Of a stretch of DNA of 64,000 nucleotides, positions 26,446-36,134 are shown piece after piece; the stretch's first letter is position 1, and each line of letters starts with the position of its first letter. The position numbers and the translations under genes were made by a program. The DNA lies in NCBI GenBank assembly GCA_051880395.1, contig JBJENW010000109.1, positions 1 to 64,000 on the forward strand. The letters run 5' to 3'. The DNA is from JBJENW01 sp051880395. GTDB taxonomy: Bacteria; Bacillota; Clostridia; Lachnospirales; Lachnospiraceae. The notes beneath the pieces were generated by a model. It was not told where the DNA came from. It saw only the letters and a list, made by a program, of their open reading frames with translations, and made no database searches.

Positions 26446-29400
26446 ATGGAAAGAAAGAATGGAATGAGAACGCGTATGCTGGCCTGTATGCTGGCGGTTT
26501 CTGTAGCTGTATCTGCGGGAGAAGGGAATCTGGCACCGGTTCAGGCGGCAGCGCTTATCCAGGCACAGACAACACTGAGGGCAGCCGCAAAGGTCAAAGC
26601 GATCAAATTAAATTATAAAGATGTGACGCTGAAAGCCGGAAAAAAACTGAAACTGAAAGTGGCTGTTTCGCCGAAAAATGCAACAGTCAAAGCAATCACG
26701 TGGAAGAGCAGCAATCGAAAGGTAGCAGAAGTGTCATCGAATGGAACAGTAAAGGCGAAGAAGAAGGGAAATGCGATCATTACAGCCACGGTGAAAGGAA
26801 CAAATAAAAAAGCGACCTGCCGCATTCGTGTGGGGATTCCGGTTACGAAGGTAGCGGTAAAAAAATCTTCTGTTTCTCTGCAGGAGGGGAAAACAAGTAC
26901 GATTGCGACGGTTATTTCTCCTCAAAATGCAACAAATAAAGGTGTTACCTATCAGAGTGCGAATACCAAAATCGCAACGGTTTCATCGAAAGGAAAAATC
27001 ACTGCAAAAAAAGCAGGAAAAACAACGATCACAGTGACGGCAAATGATGGAAGTAAAAAGAAAGCAACTGTAAAAGTTACGGTACAAAAAAAGAACGTTT
27101 CGGTCACATCGGTACAAGTGAATGTAGACCGGACATCGTTAAAAATTGGAGAATACGTGCAGGCATCTGCGGTTGTAAGTCCAACAAATGCGACCGATCC
27201 GAGTGTGGAGTGGAGCAGCAGCAAGGAGTCAGTAGCGTTTGTCTCGCAAAAAGGAATGATAGTGGCGCAGAGTGAAGGAACGACGACGATCACCGCGACG
27301 GCGAAAAACGGAAAAAAAGGAGAGGTTGTCATTTTTGTAAGCAGTGATGTAGAAGAACCTTCTATTCCGGAAGAAACAAGTATACCGGAGAATGTGAGTG
27401 AACCGACACAGCCACAGACACCGAGTATATCGAATCCGTCAAGTGTACAAAAACCTTCGACAAAGCCTTCGGAATCCGAAAGTGAGATCAGTTCGACACC
27501 GTCAGGATCCGGAAGCACACAAAAGCCGGGAAGCAGCGAAAAACCGAGTCAATCCAAACCAAGTGGAGGCAGCGGTTCCTCAATACCTGCACAGCCGAGC
27601 GATTCGTCTAAACCGAGTGGATCGATGCAGCCAAGTGGTTCTCAGAAACCAAGTGATTCGATTCAGCCGGGCAGTACGTCCAAACCAAGCGGTTCGATGC
27701 AGCCGAGCGATGCTCAGAAACCAAGCGGTTCAAGCGGTTCATCCAAACCAAGTGAATCGTCACAGCCGGGCGGTTCTCAAAAACCGAGTACACCGCAGAC
27801 ACCGAGCGAGCCATCCACCCCATCTGTTGCGCCATCGATTCCACAGCAGAATACAGAGGAACTCCAGTTTATTTTAACCTGGGAAGGGGATTCTTCGGAG
27901 ACAGAGTCGGTGGACCTTGATGCACATCTGATCGGTCCAGGTGCAGAAAAAGGGGAGACATTCCACACCTATTTTGCAAATCGCACGTATCAAAAGAACG
28001 GCGTTGTGTATGCACAGATGGAAAAAGAATCCGAAGACAGTGATTCACAGGAGATTATCCATGTATATCAGAAGTCAGATGGGGTTTACCATTTCTATGT
28101 GTACAATTTTGGTGTGCAGCAGGATGGAAGTCCAGTGAAGTTTTCCGATGTAAAAGGCACCGTTACTGTAATGGCAGGTGGAAAAGAAATTCAGAAGTTT
28201 ACGGCACCGAGTGCTGAGGGAACTCTCTGGGATGTCTGCACATATGACAGCACGAATGAAAGTGTGGAAAAGGTCAATACGATATCCGATTTTTCCGGTG
28301 CATCCGAAGATGTTGGATTGGCTGAAAGTGAGGCGGCATCCAGAAGCCTTTCGCGTCTTATTGAACAGTACGACGGCGTTTCATTTGGAACAGATGTGCA
28401 CAAACAAGCACAATCGAAGTTAACGGAGGCAAAAAAACTTATAGAAGAGGGAAAAGATGCACAGACATTGAATAAAGCGCAAGACGAATTGGAAACTTAT
28501 TTTGAAGATTTGATGAACAGTACGAAGATTTCGGACCTTACAGGAACCGGGCTTTCGGATGAGATGGAAATCACCCGTCGGGGAGAGAAAGATGCGAATA
28601 AAGAGTATTCTGTGATCGAACTGCAGGGCAGCAGTGAACAGCTGCCGGAGGATTTGCAGGTAAAAATTGAAGGAGATAACGCAGACGCTGTGATCACTTA
28701 TGAAAAACAGGGCGAATTTGATGCAAAAATTTCGGTCAAGGGAAAAAACACGAATGCAGAGGAAACGTACTATATTATGTATATGTCTCTGGAAGATTCT
28801 ATGATTCCGACAGGAGTCAGTGAAGATGGAAATACGATTACCGATTTCAGTGTAGATACTGATTACGATGAAACAGGAGCAAAGATGCAGGTGATTCACA
28901 TCAGTGGAGAGCAGGCATCGTTGAGGAACCCGGTATTTACCTTTGTAAATGAAAAAATCAAAGGGAACTATGCGAACGGAAAATTGACCGTTACATATGC
29001 AGGAAAGACGGTTACTTATTCTGTACAGTACACACAGATAGAGGTTCAGGTTCGTCTGCTTCAAGCGGGAGACAGCGAAAACTTTATGTTGACACCGGAG
29101 GAAAGCTGGGATTATGATGACGATGGAAACCGTTGCTTTACCTATACGATCACAGGAGCAACCGATACGTTTTCAAAATCAACACCGTGTACGTTTAATG
29201 TGCAACCGGATCAGTATCAGATTGAGGAAACGGATCTTGCCGGATATGATGCACAGATTACCGTGACTTACAAAGGAAAAGACAGCGTGATCTATGTGAA
29301 ATACCAGCAGGATACTTCCATCAGCCCGTTACCAAAGAGAGGAACATACCAACAGAATGGAAAAGAGGTTTCCTTTGCAACGATCGCATTTCAGTCGAAT

Positions 29401-29862
29401 CAAAAAACAGTTCGTTTGACAGGAGAGCCAGACGACATCCCGGATTGGTCCAGCGTACAATTTTCGGCAAACGGAAATCTGACCTATACTGTGGATGCAA
29501 GTGGAAAACAGCCGAAACTTCTGGTAAAACAAGCCGATAAAATTCTAGCAGAGTACGTTGTAGAGTATGAAAAAGAGATCGCATCGATTGCAATTACAGA
29601 AATAACGGCATCCGATAACATAATTACTAGTTTTGATTTTGATTATGGCTGGGATGAAACGGATGCACAGTATGATATTCTACATGTCACAGGAAAGAAC
29701 GATACAGTTGGAACACTGACAGCGAAACCTTCCGATCAGGCAGCGACAGTAAAATTTGAGTCGTTAAAAGATGACGCACGCGGCAGTGCAAAACTGACAG
29801 TGACATACAAGTCGCAGACAAAAGTGTATTATATTCAATACGAAAAAGACAACTGGAATTAA
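26446..29862 (+). CDS. Large secreted/surface protein with Big_2 domains
   Basis: A 1138-residue secreted protein. The signal peptide covers about residues 1-36. Three bacterial Ig-like (Big_2) domains follow at about 45-128, 130-213 and 217-305 (typical KATCRIRVGI and TTITVTANDGSKKKATVKVT). A Ser/Pro/Gln-rich linker of about 160 residues has repeats of the SKPSGSMQPSGSQKPS kind. Next comes a beta domain with LDAHLIGPG, a short helical block, then several cadherin-like beta repeats (GNYANGKLTVTYAGKTVTYS). There is no LPXTG anchor, so it may be released or held non-covalently. The ATG at 26446 follows AGGAGGG. Function is unknown, perhaps adhesion. Confidence 0.85.
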   Translation: MERKNGMRTRMLACMLAVSVAVSAGEGNLAPVQAAALIQAQTTLRAAAKVKAIKLNYKDVTLKAGKKLKLKVAVSPKNATVKAITWKSSNRKVAEVSSNGTVKAKKKGNAIITATVKGTNKKATCRIRVGIPVTKVAVKKSSVSLQEGKTSTIATVISPQNATNKGVTYQSANTKIATVSSKGKITAKKAGKTTITVTANDGSKKKATVKVTVQKKNVSVTSVQVNVDRTSLKIGEYVQASAVVSPTNATDPSVEWSSSKESVAFVSQKGMIVAQSEGTTTITATAKNGKKGEVVIFVSSDVEEPSIPEETSIPENVSEPTQPQTPSISNPSSVQKPSTKPSESESEISSTPSGSGSTQKPGSSEKPSQSKPSGGSGSSIPAQPSDSSKPSGSMQPSGSQKPSDSIQPGSTSKPSGSMQPSDAQKPSGSSGSSKPSESSQPGGSQKPSTPQTPSEPSTPSVAPSIPQQNTEELQFILTWEGDSSETESVDLDAHLIGPGAEKGETFHTYFANRTYQKNGVVYAQMEKESEDSDSQEIIHVYQKSDGVYHFYVYNFGVQQDGSPVKFSDVKGTVTVMAGGKEIQKFTAPSAEGTLWDVCTYDSTNESVEKVNTISDFSGASEDVGLAESEAASRSLSRLIEQYDGVSFGTDVHKQAQSKLTEAKKLIEEGKDAQTLNKAQDELETYFEDLMNSTKISDLTGTGLSDEMEITRRGEKDANKEYSVIELQGSSEQLPEDLQVKIEGDNADAVITYEKQGEFDAKISVKGKNTNAEETYYIMYMSLEDSMIPTGVSEDGNTITDFSVDTDYDETGAKMQVIHISGEQASLRNPVFTFVNEKIKGNYANGKLTVTYAGKTVTYSVQYTQIEVQVRLLQAGDSENFMLTPEESWDYDDDGNRCFTYTITGATDTFSKSTPCTFNVQPDQYQIEETDLAGYDAQITVTYKGKDSVIYVKYQQDTSISPLPKRGTYQQNGKEVSFATIAFQSNQKTVRLTGEPDDIPDWSSVQFSANGNLTYTVDASGKQPKLLVKQADKILAEYVVEYEKEIASIAITEITASDNIITSFDFDYGWDETDAQYDILHVTGKNDTVGTLTAKPSDQAATVKFESLKDDARGSAKLTVTYKSQTKVYYIQYEKDNWN

Positions 29863-29868
29863 AAATAC

Positions 29869-29905
29869 AAAAGGACACTGGGGTTTGCTGGTGTCCTTTT
29901 GCGTC
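29869..29905 (+). terminator. Terminator after the Big_2 protein gene
   Basis: aaaaggacac pairs with gtgtcctttt around a 12-base loop, immediately after the stop codon; the following T run is short. Confidence 0.7.
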
Positions 29906-29932
29906 ATGCAAGCAGAAAGAGAGGCGAGAAAT

Positions 29933-31528
29933 ATGGCAACAATGATTTTACTAACAGGGGCAGTGATCTTGTTATGCCTGATCCTTCATCGGTTATCGAA
30001 TCGGATCGGAGTACCGGTATTACTGGCATTTATTTTATTGGGAATGGTATTTGGCAGTGAAGGGATCGTAAAGATTCCGTTTGACAATTTTTCGATGGCG
30101 GAGGATATATGTACAGTGGCGTTAGTGCTGATCATGTTTTATGGCGGGTTTGGTACGAATATCCGAGAGGCAAAACCGGTTGCTGGACGTGCGATTTTGT
30201 TGTCGAGTGTCGGAGTGGTTTTAACGGCAGCACTGCTGGGTGTATTTTGTTTTTTGATGTTAAAAATATCCCTTCTGGAGAGTTTTTTGATCGGAGCGGT
30301 ATTAAGTTCGACCGATGCCGCATCGGTGTTTTCGATTCTACGTTCTCAGAAATTAGATTTAAAATATAAAACCGCCTCGCTGTTAGAGCTGGAAAGTGGA
30401 AGCAATGATCCGTGTGCGTATATGATGACGGTTGTGATTCTGGGGATGATGCGTGGTGGATTTCATGGTGGGCAAATGGTTCTATTGTTGATAAAGCAGG
30501 TGACGGTAGGGCTTGTAATCGGTGCGGCAGTCGCGTTTTTTATATCTTTTTTCTTACAAAAAGTGGCGCAGCTGACGGATGGGTTTGATGTGATCTTTGT
30601 GTTTGCTATGGCACTTCTTGCCTATGGAGGGGCGGAGAGTTTGGGCGGAAACGGATATCTGAGCGTTTATGTGGCGGGATTAATTTTTGGAAATCGTCCG
30701 TTGAAAAATAAAAAAGCGTTGGTACACTTTTTTGATGGGGTAACGGGGCTGATGCAGATGCTGATTTTCTTTCTGCTTGGACTTTTGGCGTTTCCGTCGA
30801 AATTGTTTTCGGTGTTTGGACTGGCTTTGGCGATCGCGGTCTTTTTAACATTTGTGGCAAGGCCGGTAACAATTTTTGCTTTACTGGCACCATTTTCTTG
30901 TTCGACTTCACAGAAACTTTTAATATCCTGGTCGGGATTGCGTGGGGCCGCATCGGTTGTATTTGCGATTCTTGCAACGGTCAGTCCGGCATATACAAAA
31001 AATGACTTGTTTCATATTGTATTATTTGTGGTCTTGTTTTCCATCGGTCTACAGGGAACACTTTTGCCTTGGGTGGCTCAAAAATTAGATATGATCGATT
31101 CCGGCGGGAATGTTATGAAAACATTTAGCGACTATTCGGATGAGATGCCGGTGGAATTTGTAAAAATTTCGATTTCAAAGCATCATCCATGGATCAATCA
31201 AAAAGTCAAAGAAATCACATCTCTGCCGGATTTACTGTTTGTCTTGATATTGCGAGACAAGAAACGTCTGGTTCCAAACGGGGATACGGTAATCCGGCAG
31301 GGGGATGTCATTGTCTTAAGTGCACTTTCTCCGGAGGAGGAACTCGGGGTGCATTTGAGTGAATATACGATCGAGGCCGACAGTCGTTGGAATGGACGCC
31401 CTCTCTCGAATGTATCGTTGGGAAAAGAGCGGCTGGTCCTTTTGCTCAAACGCGAAGAGAAGATCATGATTCCAAACGGGCATACCATACTCCGCGCCGG
31501 AGACATACTCGTCATCAGCCAGGCGTAA
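29933..31528 (+). CDS. Potassium/proton (CPA1/NhaP2-type) antiporter with RCK_C domain
   Basis: A 531-residue membrane protein with about 12 hydrophobic segments of the monovalent cation:proton antiporter fold (LSSTDAASVFSILRSQKLDL, ELESGSNDPCAYMM). From about residue 400 a cytoplasmic TrkA-C (RCK_C) domain follows (LLFVLILRDKKRLVPNGDTV), and repeats once in shorter form. CvrA/NhaP2 proteins of this build expel potassium or sodium in exchange for protons. ATG 29933 follows GAGAGGCGAG; the in-frame extension to 29885 runs through the preceding terminator. The stop codon overlaps the terminal repeat of element C. Confidence 0.9.
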   Translation: MATMILLTGAVILLCLILHRLSNRIGVPVLLAFILLGMVFGSEGIVKIPFDNFSMAEDICTVALVLIMFYGGFGTNIREAKPVAGRAILLSSVGVVLTAALLGVFCFLMLKISLLESFLIGAVLSSTDAASVFSILRSQKLDLKYKTASLLELESGSNDPCAYMMTVVILGMMRGGFHGGQMVLLLIKQVTVGLVIGAAVAFFISFFLQKVAQLTDGFDVIFVFAMALLAYGGAESLGGNGYLSVYVAGLIFGNRPLKNKKALVHFFDGVTGLMQMLIFFLLGLLAFPSKLFSVFGLALAIAVFLTFVARPVTIFALLAPFSCSTSQKLLISWSGLRGAASVVFAILATVSPAYTKNDLFHIVLFVVLFSIGLQGTLLPWVAQKLDMIDSGGNVMKTFSDYSDEMPVEFVKISISKHHPWINQKVKEITSLPDLLFVLILRDKKRLVPNGDTVIRQGDVIVLSALSPEEELGVHLSEYTIEADSRWNGRPLSNVSLGKERLVLLLKREEKIMIPNGHTILRAGDILVISQA

Positions 31529-32040
31529 AAAATTCTGATTTGTCTGGCCACCCACTACCTTACCGGCTCCACTACTTTTTGGGGAGTTTGACGAAAAATA
31601 TCTCAACCAATCGGTTCCAATACACAGTTTCCGGTATTTGGCGGGGGCACATAAGGGGCGGGGCTGCTGGCAGGAAAGTTGCTTTGACAGAAATGATAGT
31701 GAGCTCGGGTGGGGAAACTTGCGATGCCTTTCCTGTCTTGCCGTAAGGCGGACCGGCTGTGCGGATGTGTGCGCCAGAGAAAGAATCTGGTTTTGAATCT
31801 TGCTCTGGCGCACACATTCGTGCAGACTGTCCGACATTCGGAAGACAGGAAAAATCAAGCATCGCAAGTTTCCCCACCCGAACTCGACTTCATTTCTGTC
31901 TAGCAACTTTCCTGCCAGCAGCCCCGCCCCTTATGTGCCCCCGCCAAATACCGGAAACGTCCGTATAGGAATCCCTCCGGTTGAGATATTTTTCGTCAGA
32001 TTCCCCAAAAAGTAGTGGGTGGTCAAATAAATCAAAATTT
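31527..32040. repeat. Family 1 foldback element, copy C (complete)
   Basis: A complete 514-bp copy. Terminal inverted repeats aaaattctgatttgtctggc (left) and ggtcaaataaatcaaaattt (right) enclose cccactac/gtagtggg blocks, then the core 31592-31995 bounded by cgaaaaatatctc/gagatatttttcg. The stem ggcacataaggggcggggct pairs exactly with agccccgccccttatgtgcc; the tip pairs gtgtgcgccagag with ctctggcgcacac. Open frames on both strands are by-products of the palindrome. It starts within the antiporter stop codon. Confidence 0.9.
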
Positions 32041-32067
32041 GGATATACTAAAAAAGAAGATGAAAAA

Positions 32068-32110
32068 TTAGCACTCAACCCTTGACAGTGCTAACAAAAA
32101 GTGTTATATT
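32068..32110 (+). promoter_or_regulatory. CIRCE operator and clpB promoter
   Basis: TTAGCACTC (32068-32076), nine bases, then CAGTGCTAA (32086-32094) form a CIRCE site with one mismatch, the operator of the heat-shock repressor HrcA. It overlaps the -35 box TTGACA (32082-32087), which stands 17 bp before TATATT (32105-32110). Confidence 0.93.
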
Positions 32111-32145
32111 CATAGTAGAACAAAGAGAAAGTGAGGAGGGACATT

Positions 32146-34752
32146 ATGAATATCCAAAAATTCACAAAGAAATCGATCGAAGCCATCAACGATTGCGAAA
32201 AACTGGCATATGAATACGGAAATCAGGAAATCGAAGAAGAACATTTGCTGGTTGCGCTGCTTCAGCAGGAAGATGGCCTGATCACAAAGATGATCGAAAA
32301 AATGGAAATTGATAAAGACCATTTTCTGAAAAACGCGATCAAGCACTTAGAGGCACGTGTTAAAGTATCCGGTGGACAGGTATTTGTTGGACAGGAACTG
32401 AATAAGGTCCTGATTCACGCAGAGGATGAAGCAAAGCAGATGGGAGACGAGTATGTTTCCGTGGAACATCTGTTTTTATCCATGATCAAATTTCCGAATA
32501 AAGCCATCAAGGAGATCTTCAAGGAGTACGGTATCACACGGGAGCGCTTTTTGCAGGCACTATCCACCGTGCGTGGAAACCAGCGTGTGACATCCGACTC
32601 GCCGGAAGATACCTACGATACGTTAAATAAATATGGTTATGATATGGTGGCACGGGCCAGAGAACAGAAGCTCGATCCGGTCATCGGCAGGGATGCGGAG
32701 ATTCGCCATGTGGTACGGATTCTTTCCCGTAAGACGAAAAATAACCCGGTTTTGATCGGTGAACCTGGTGTCGGTAAAACAGCGGTGGTCGAAGGCCTTG
32801 CACAGCGCATCGCAAACGGGGATGTGCCGGAAGGATTAAAAAATAAACAATTGTTTGCATTGGACATGGGGGCATTGATCGCAGGAGCCAAATACCGCGG
32901 CGAATTTGAGGAACGCCTAAAAGCTGTGCTCGATGAGGTAAAGAGCTCCGAGGGACAGATCATTCTGTTTATTGATGAACTGCATACGATTGTCGGTGCC
33001 GGAAAAACAGACGGCGCGATGGATGCCGGACAGCTGTTAAAGCCGATGCTGGCACGAGGAGAGCTGCACTGCATCGGTGCGACAACGTTGGATGAATATC
33101 GGGAATATATTGAAAAAGATGCGGCATTGGAGCGTCGGTTCCAGCCGGTAACGGTAGATGAGCCAACGGTGGAAGATACAATTTCGATTCTGCGTGGTTT
33201 AAAAGAGCGCTATGAGGTATTCCATGGTGTAAAAATTACCGACGGTGCACTTGTTTCTGCGGCAACACTTTCGAATCGGTATATCAGTGACCGTTTCCTT
33301 CCGGATAAAGCGATCGATCTGGTCGATGAGGCGTGTGCCTTGATAAAAACGGAACAGGATTCGATGCCGACAGAACTCGATGAGCTGCGTCGTCGTGTGA
33401 TGCAGATGGAAATCGAAGAGGCTGCACTGAAAAAAGAGGATGATAATTTAAGCAAAGACCGTCTGGAAACCCTGCAGAAAGAACTGGCGGATCTGAGAAC
33501 GGAATTTCAGACCCGAAAAGCGCAGTGGGATAATGAAAAAAATTCTCTCGATAAAGTGCATAAACTGCGGGAAGAATTGGAAAATGCGAAAAAAGAAATG
33601 CAGCGTGCACAGCAGGAGAGCGATTATGAGAAAGCAGGAGAAATTCAGTACGGAAAGATTCCACAGTTGAAAAAACAGTTGGAGATTGAAGAGGAAAATA
33701 CGAAGGATAAGAATCTGACACTCGTTCGGGAGAGCGTGACAGAAGATGAGATTTCCCGCATCATTTCCAAATGGACGGGAATTCCGGTTGCAAAATTGAG
33801 TGAGAGTGAGCGTAACAAGACGCTGCATCTGGATGAAGAATTGCATAAACGGGTTGTGGGGCAGGACGAAGCAGTCAAGAAAGTGACCGAATCCATCATT
33901 CGTTCTAAGGCTGGCATCAAAGACCCAAGCAAACCAATCGGCTCATTCCTGTTTTTGGGACCGACCGGTGTCGGAAAAACAGAGCTTGCAAAGACATTGG
34001 CAGCGAGTCTGTTTGATGATGAAAATAATATTGTGCGTTTAGATATGACCGAATATATGGAAAAATATTCCGTGTCCAGACTCATCGGAGCGCCTCCAGG
34101 ATATGTTGGCTACGAGGAGGGCGGACAGTTGACTGAGGCGGTACGGCGCAAACCATATTCTGTTGTTTTGTTTGACGAGGTGGAAAAAGCGCATCCGGAT
34201 GTCTTTAACATTTTATTACAGGTATTAGATGACGGACGCATCACCGACTCCCAGGGGCGGACCGTAGATTTTAAAAATACCATCATCATCCTGACATCGA
34301 ATCTTGGTTCCGAGCATCTGCTCGAAGGCATCGACGAAAACGGAAATATCAATCCGGAGTGTGAAGAAGCAGTTATGAATGAACTGCGTGGAAATTTCCG
34401 ACCGGAGTTTTTGAACCGGCTCGACGAGATCATTATGTTCAAGCCGCTGACAAAAGAGAATATCGGAAATATTGTGCATATTCTGTTGGATGAATTGAAT
34501 GCGCGTCTGGCAGACAAAGAGATCTCCGTCAAACTGACGGACGCAGCAGAAACGGCAATCGTCGAATCTGGCTACGATCCAATCTACGGTGCACGGCCAT
34601 TGAAACGGTATCTGCAGAAAACCGTAGAAACCCTGGCGGCAAAACTGATCCTTGCCGATCAGGTACGCGCAAACGATGCCATTGTTATCGACCAGGAAAA
34701 CGGAGAACTGACCGCACACGCCGAACACATCACAAAATTAAACAAAGAATAA
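32146..34752 (+). CDS. clpB: ATP-dependent chaperone ClpB
   Basis: An 868-residue disaggregase that works with DnaK to recover aggregated proteins. A Clp N-domain covers about residues 1-145. The first AAA+ module has Walker A GEPGVGKT near 205, a coiled-coil middle domain at about 410-520 marks ClpB, and the second AAA+ module has GPTGVGKT near 605 and the tail [14 protein letters not shown] 32146 follows GAGGAGGG. It is under HrcA control through the CIRCE site. A foldback repeat begins 3 bp after its stop. Confidence 0.96.
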   Translation: MNIQKFTKKSIEAINDCEKLAYEYGNQEIEEEHLLVALLQQEDGLITKMIEKMEIDKDHFLKNAIKHLEARVKVSGGQVFVGQELNKVLIHAEDEAKQMGDEYVSVEHLFLSMIKFPNKAIKEIFKEYGITRERFLQALSTVRGNQRVTSDSPEDTYDTLNKYGYDMVARAREQKLDPVIGRDAEIRHVVRILSRKTKNNPVLIGEPGVGKTAVVEGLAQRIANGDVPEGLKNKQLFALDMGALIAGAKYRGEFEERLKAVLDEVKSSEGQIILFIDELHTIVGAGKTDGAMDAGQLLKPMLARGELHCIGATTLDEYREYIEKDAALERRFQPVTVDEPTVEDTISILRGLKERYEVFHGVKITDGALVSAATLSNRYISDRFLPDKAIDLVDEACALIKTEQDSMPTELDELRRRVMQMEIEEAALKKEDDNLSKDRLETLQKELADLRTEFQTRKAQWDNEKNSLDKVHKLREELENAKKEMQRAQQESDYEKAGEIQYGKIPQLKKQLEIEEENTKDKNLTLVRESVTEDEISRIISKWTGIPVAKLSESERNKTLHLDEELHKRVVGQDEAVKKVTESIIRSKAGIKDPSKPIGSFLFLGPTGVGKTELAKTLAASLFDDENNIVRLDMTEYMEKYSVSRLIGAPPGYVGYEEGGQLTEAVRRKPYSVVLFDEVEKAHPDVFNILLQVLDDGRITDSQGRTVDFKNTIIILTSNLGSEHLLEGIDENGNINPECEEAVMNELRGNFRPEFLNRLDEIIMFKPLTKENIGNIVHILLDELNARLADKEISVKLTDAAETAIVESGYDPIYGARPLKRYLQKTVETLAAKLILADQVRANDAIVIDQENGELTAHAEHITKLNKE

Positions 34753-34755
34753 AGA

Positions 34756-35159
34756 GGAAAAAATATCTCAGCTGAGGGAGGTTCCTGTGTGGACGTTTCC
34801 GACATTCGGCTAGAAGAGAACACAGGGGCGGCTGGTTCAAAAGTGGCTAGGCAGAAATGAAGTCGAGTTCGGACGGCTGGGATTGTGATGCTTTATTTTT
34901 GCTGTTTTTCGAATGTCGGACAGTCTGCACAAAATTGTACGCGCAAGTAAGAATCAAAAACGGATTCTTTCTTGCGCGTACAATTTTGCACATCCAGTCC
35001 GCCGACCGAAAAACAGCAAAGGCATCCCAATCCCAGCCGCCCGAGCTCACTATCATTTCTGCCAAAGCCACTTTTGAACCAGCCGCCCCCTGTGTTCTCT
35101 TCTAGCCGAATGCCGGAAACTGTGTATTGGAACCGATTAGTTGAGATTTCAGGTTTTTT
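34756..35159. repeat. Family 1 foldback element, copy D (core only)
   Basis: The core hairpin begins gaggaaaaaatatctcagc and ends gtgtattggaaccgattagt. It lies in the opposite orientation to copies A, C and F. The stem gctagaagagaacacagggg pairs with cccctgtgttctcttctagc apart from one extra C. The apical stem is caaaattgtacgcgcaag with cttgcgcgtacaattttg. Outer flanks seen in copy C are absent. It starts 3 bp after the clpB stop. Confidence 0.88.
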
Positions 35160-35246
35160 GAAAAATGATAGAGGAAAATAAAAAGCATGAAGCATTAATT
35201 TCGGGCATATGGTAGGAAGAGGGAACGTGTAAAAGGGGGATGCAGA

Positions 35247-35978
35247 TTGAAAAAACAGAAAAGAACAGAGGCAATTTTTTGGATGCTGTCACTTTGTTTT
35301 GGAGTGGTCCTGACGGGTGCCGGCATTTTTTATGCTTGTACAAAGGATGCGGTTTTGGCGGGAAAATGGAGGCAGACCGTGAAAACAATGGCACAGATAC
35401 AGGAGAATGACAGTGTGCAGACAGAAAAAAAGCGGGTGGCATTGACGTTTGATGACGGTCCGAATCCGATCTATACTGAACAGCTGCTTGCCGGCCTGAA
35501 AGAGCGGAATGTCCGTGCATCTTTTTTTTTACTGGGAGAAGAGGCAAAACAGTATCCGAAGATCGTGAAGGAAATACAACAGGACGGACATCTGATCGGG
35601 ACACATTCCTATGAACATGTGAATCTGGAAAGTCTGGGGACACAGGCGGCCTGCGATCAGATCTGCCGGACCAATAATCTGTTAGAAAAACTGACCGGAC
35701 AGTATCCGGCTTATATTCGTCCGCCTTATGGCAATTCCCAGGAGGAGGCAGAAAAGCGGTTTTCTATGGTGGAGGTTTTGTGGGATGTAGATACGCGGGA
35801 CTGGGCCGTGCAGGATACCAGCGCGATCGTGCAGACGGTGGAGCAGAATGTGAAAGACGGGGATATCATTTTGATGCATGATGCGTATGCGACAAGTGTA
35901 CAGGCGGCGTTTAAGATTGTGGATTTGTTAAAGAATGATTATGAATTTGTCACAGTTGACCAATTGATTCTGGAATAA
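35247..35978 (+). CDS. Membrane-anchored polysaccharide deacetylase (NodB family)
   Basis: A 243-residue carbohydrate esterase 4 protein. One N-terminal membrane anchor covers about residues 9-30. The NodB motifs are present: TFDDGPNP (catalytic base and metal Asp), HSYEH (metal histidines), RPPYGN, WDVDTRDW and LMHD. Such enzymes de-N-acetylate peptidoglycan or other surface glycans, and some act in the spore cortex. It starts with TTG 35247 after a GGGGG site; an ATG seven bases upstream is out of frame. It stands alone after element D. Confidence 0.88.
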   Translation: MKKQKRTEAIFWMLSLCFGVVLTGAGIFYACTKDAVLAGKWRQTVKTMAQIQENDSVQTEKKRVALTFDDGPNPIYTEQLLAGLKERNVRASFFLLGEEAKQYPKIVKEIQQDGHLIGTHSYEHVNLESLGTQAACDQICRTNNLLEKLTGQYPAYIRPPYGNSQEEAEKRFSMVEVLWDVDTRDWAVQDTSAIVQTVEQNVKDGDIILMHDAYATSVQAAFKIVDLLKNDYEFVTVDQLILE

Positions 35979-36134
35979 ATTCGTGCAAAACACCAAAATT
36001 GTAAAAAGAGGGTTGTAAACAATGAAAAATTAGAGTATCTTATTTAAAGCGGTATTTTTGGAGAAAAGTGTCGGTCACAGGTAAACACTTGTATTTCTCG
36101 CGAAGATTAAATACTGCGTAAGGATGAAGAAATT

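Noticed and set aside
27398..27877. 159-codon Arg-rich frame inside the surface protein gene
   Set aside because: Frame-shifted reading of the Ser/Pro linker repeats; no ribosome site.
31316..31906. 196-codon minus-strand open frame and several overlapping frames in element C (and similar frames in copies A, D, E, F)
   Set aside because: They mirror each other across the palindrome, lack ribosome sites and resemble no protein; long inverted repeats give open frames on both strands by chance.
35979..36134. Possible leader or small gene before rarA
   Set aside because: No open frame with a ribosome site and no convincing promoter or hairpin.
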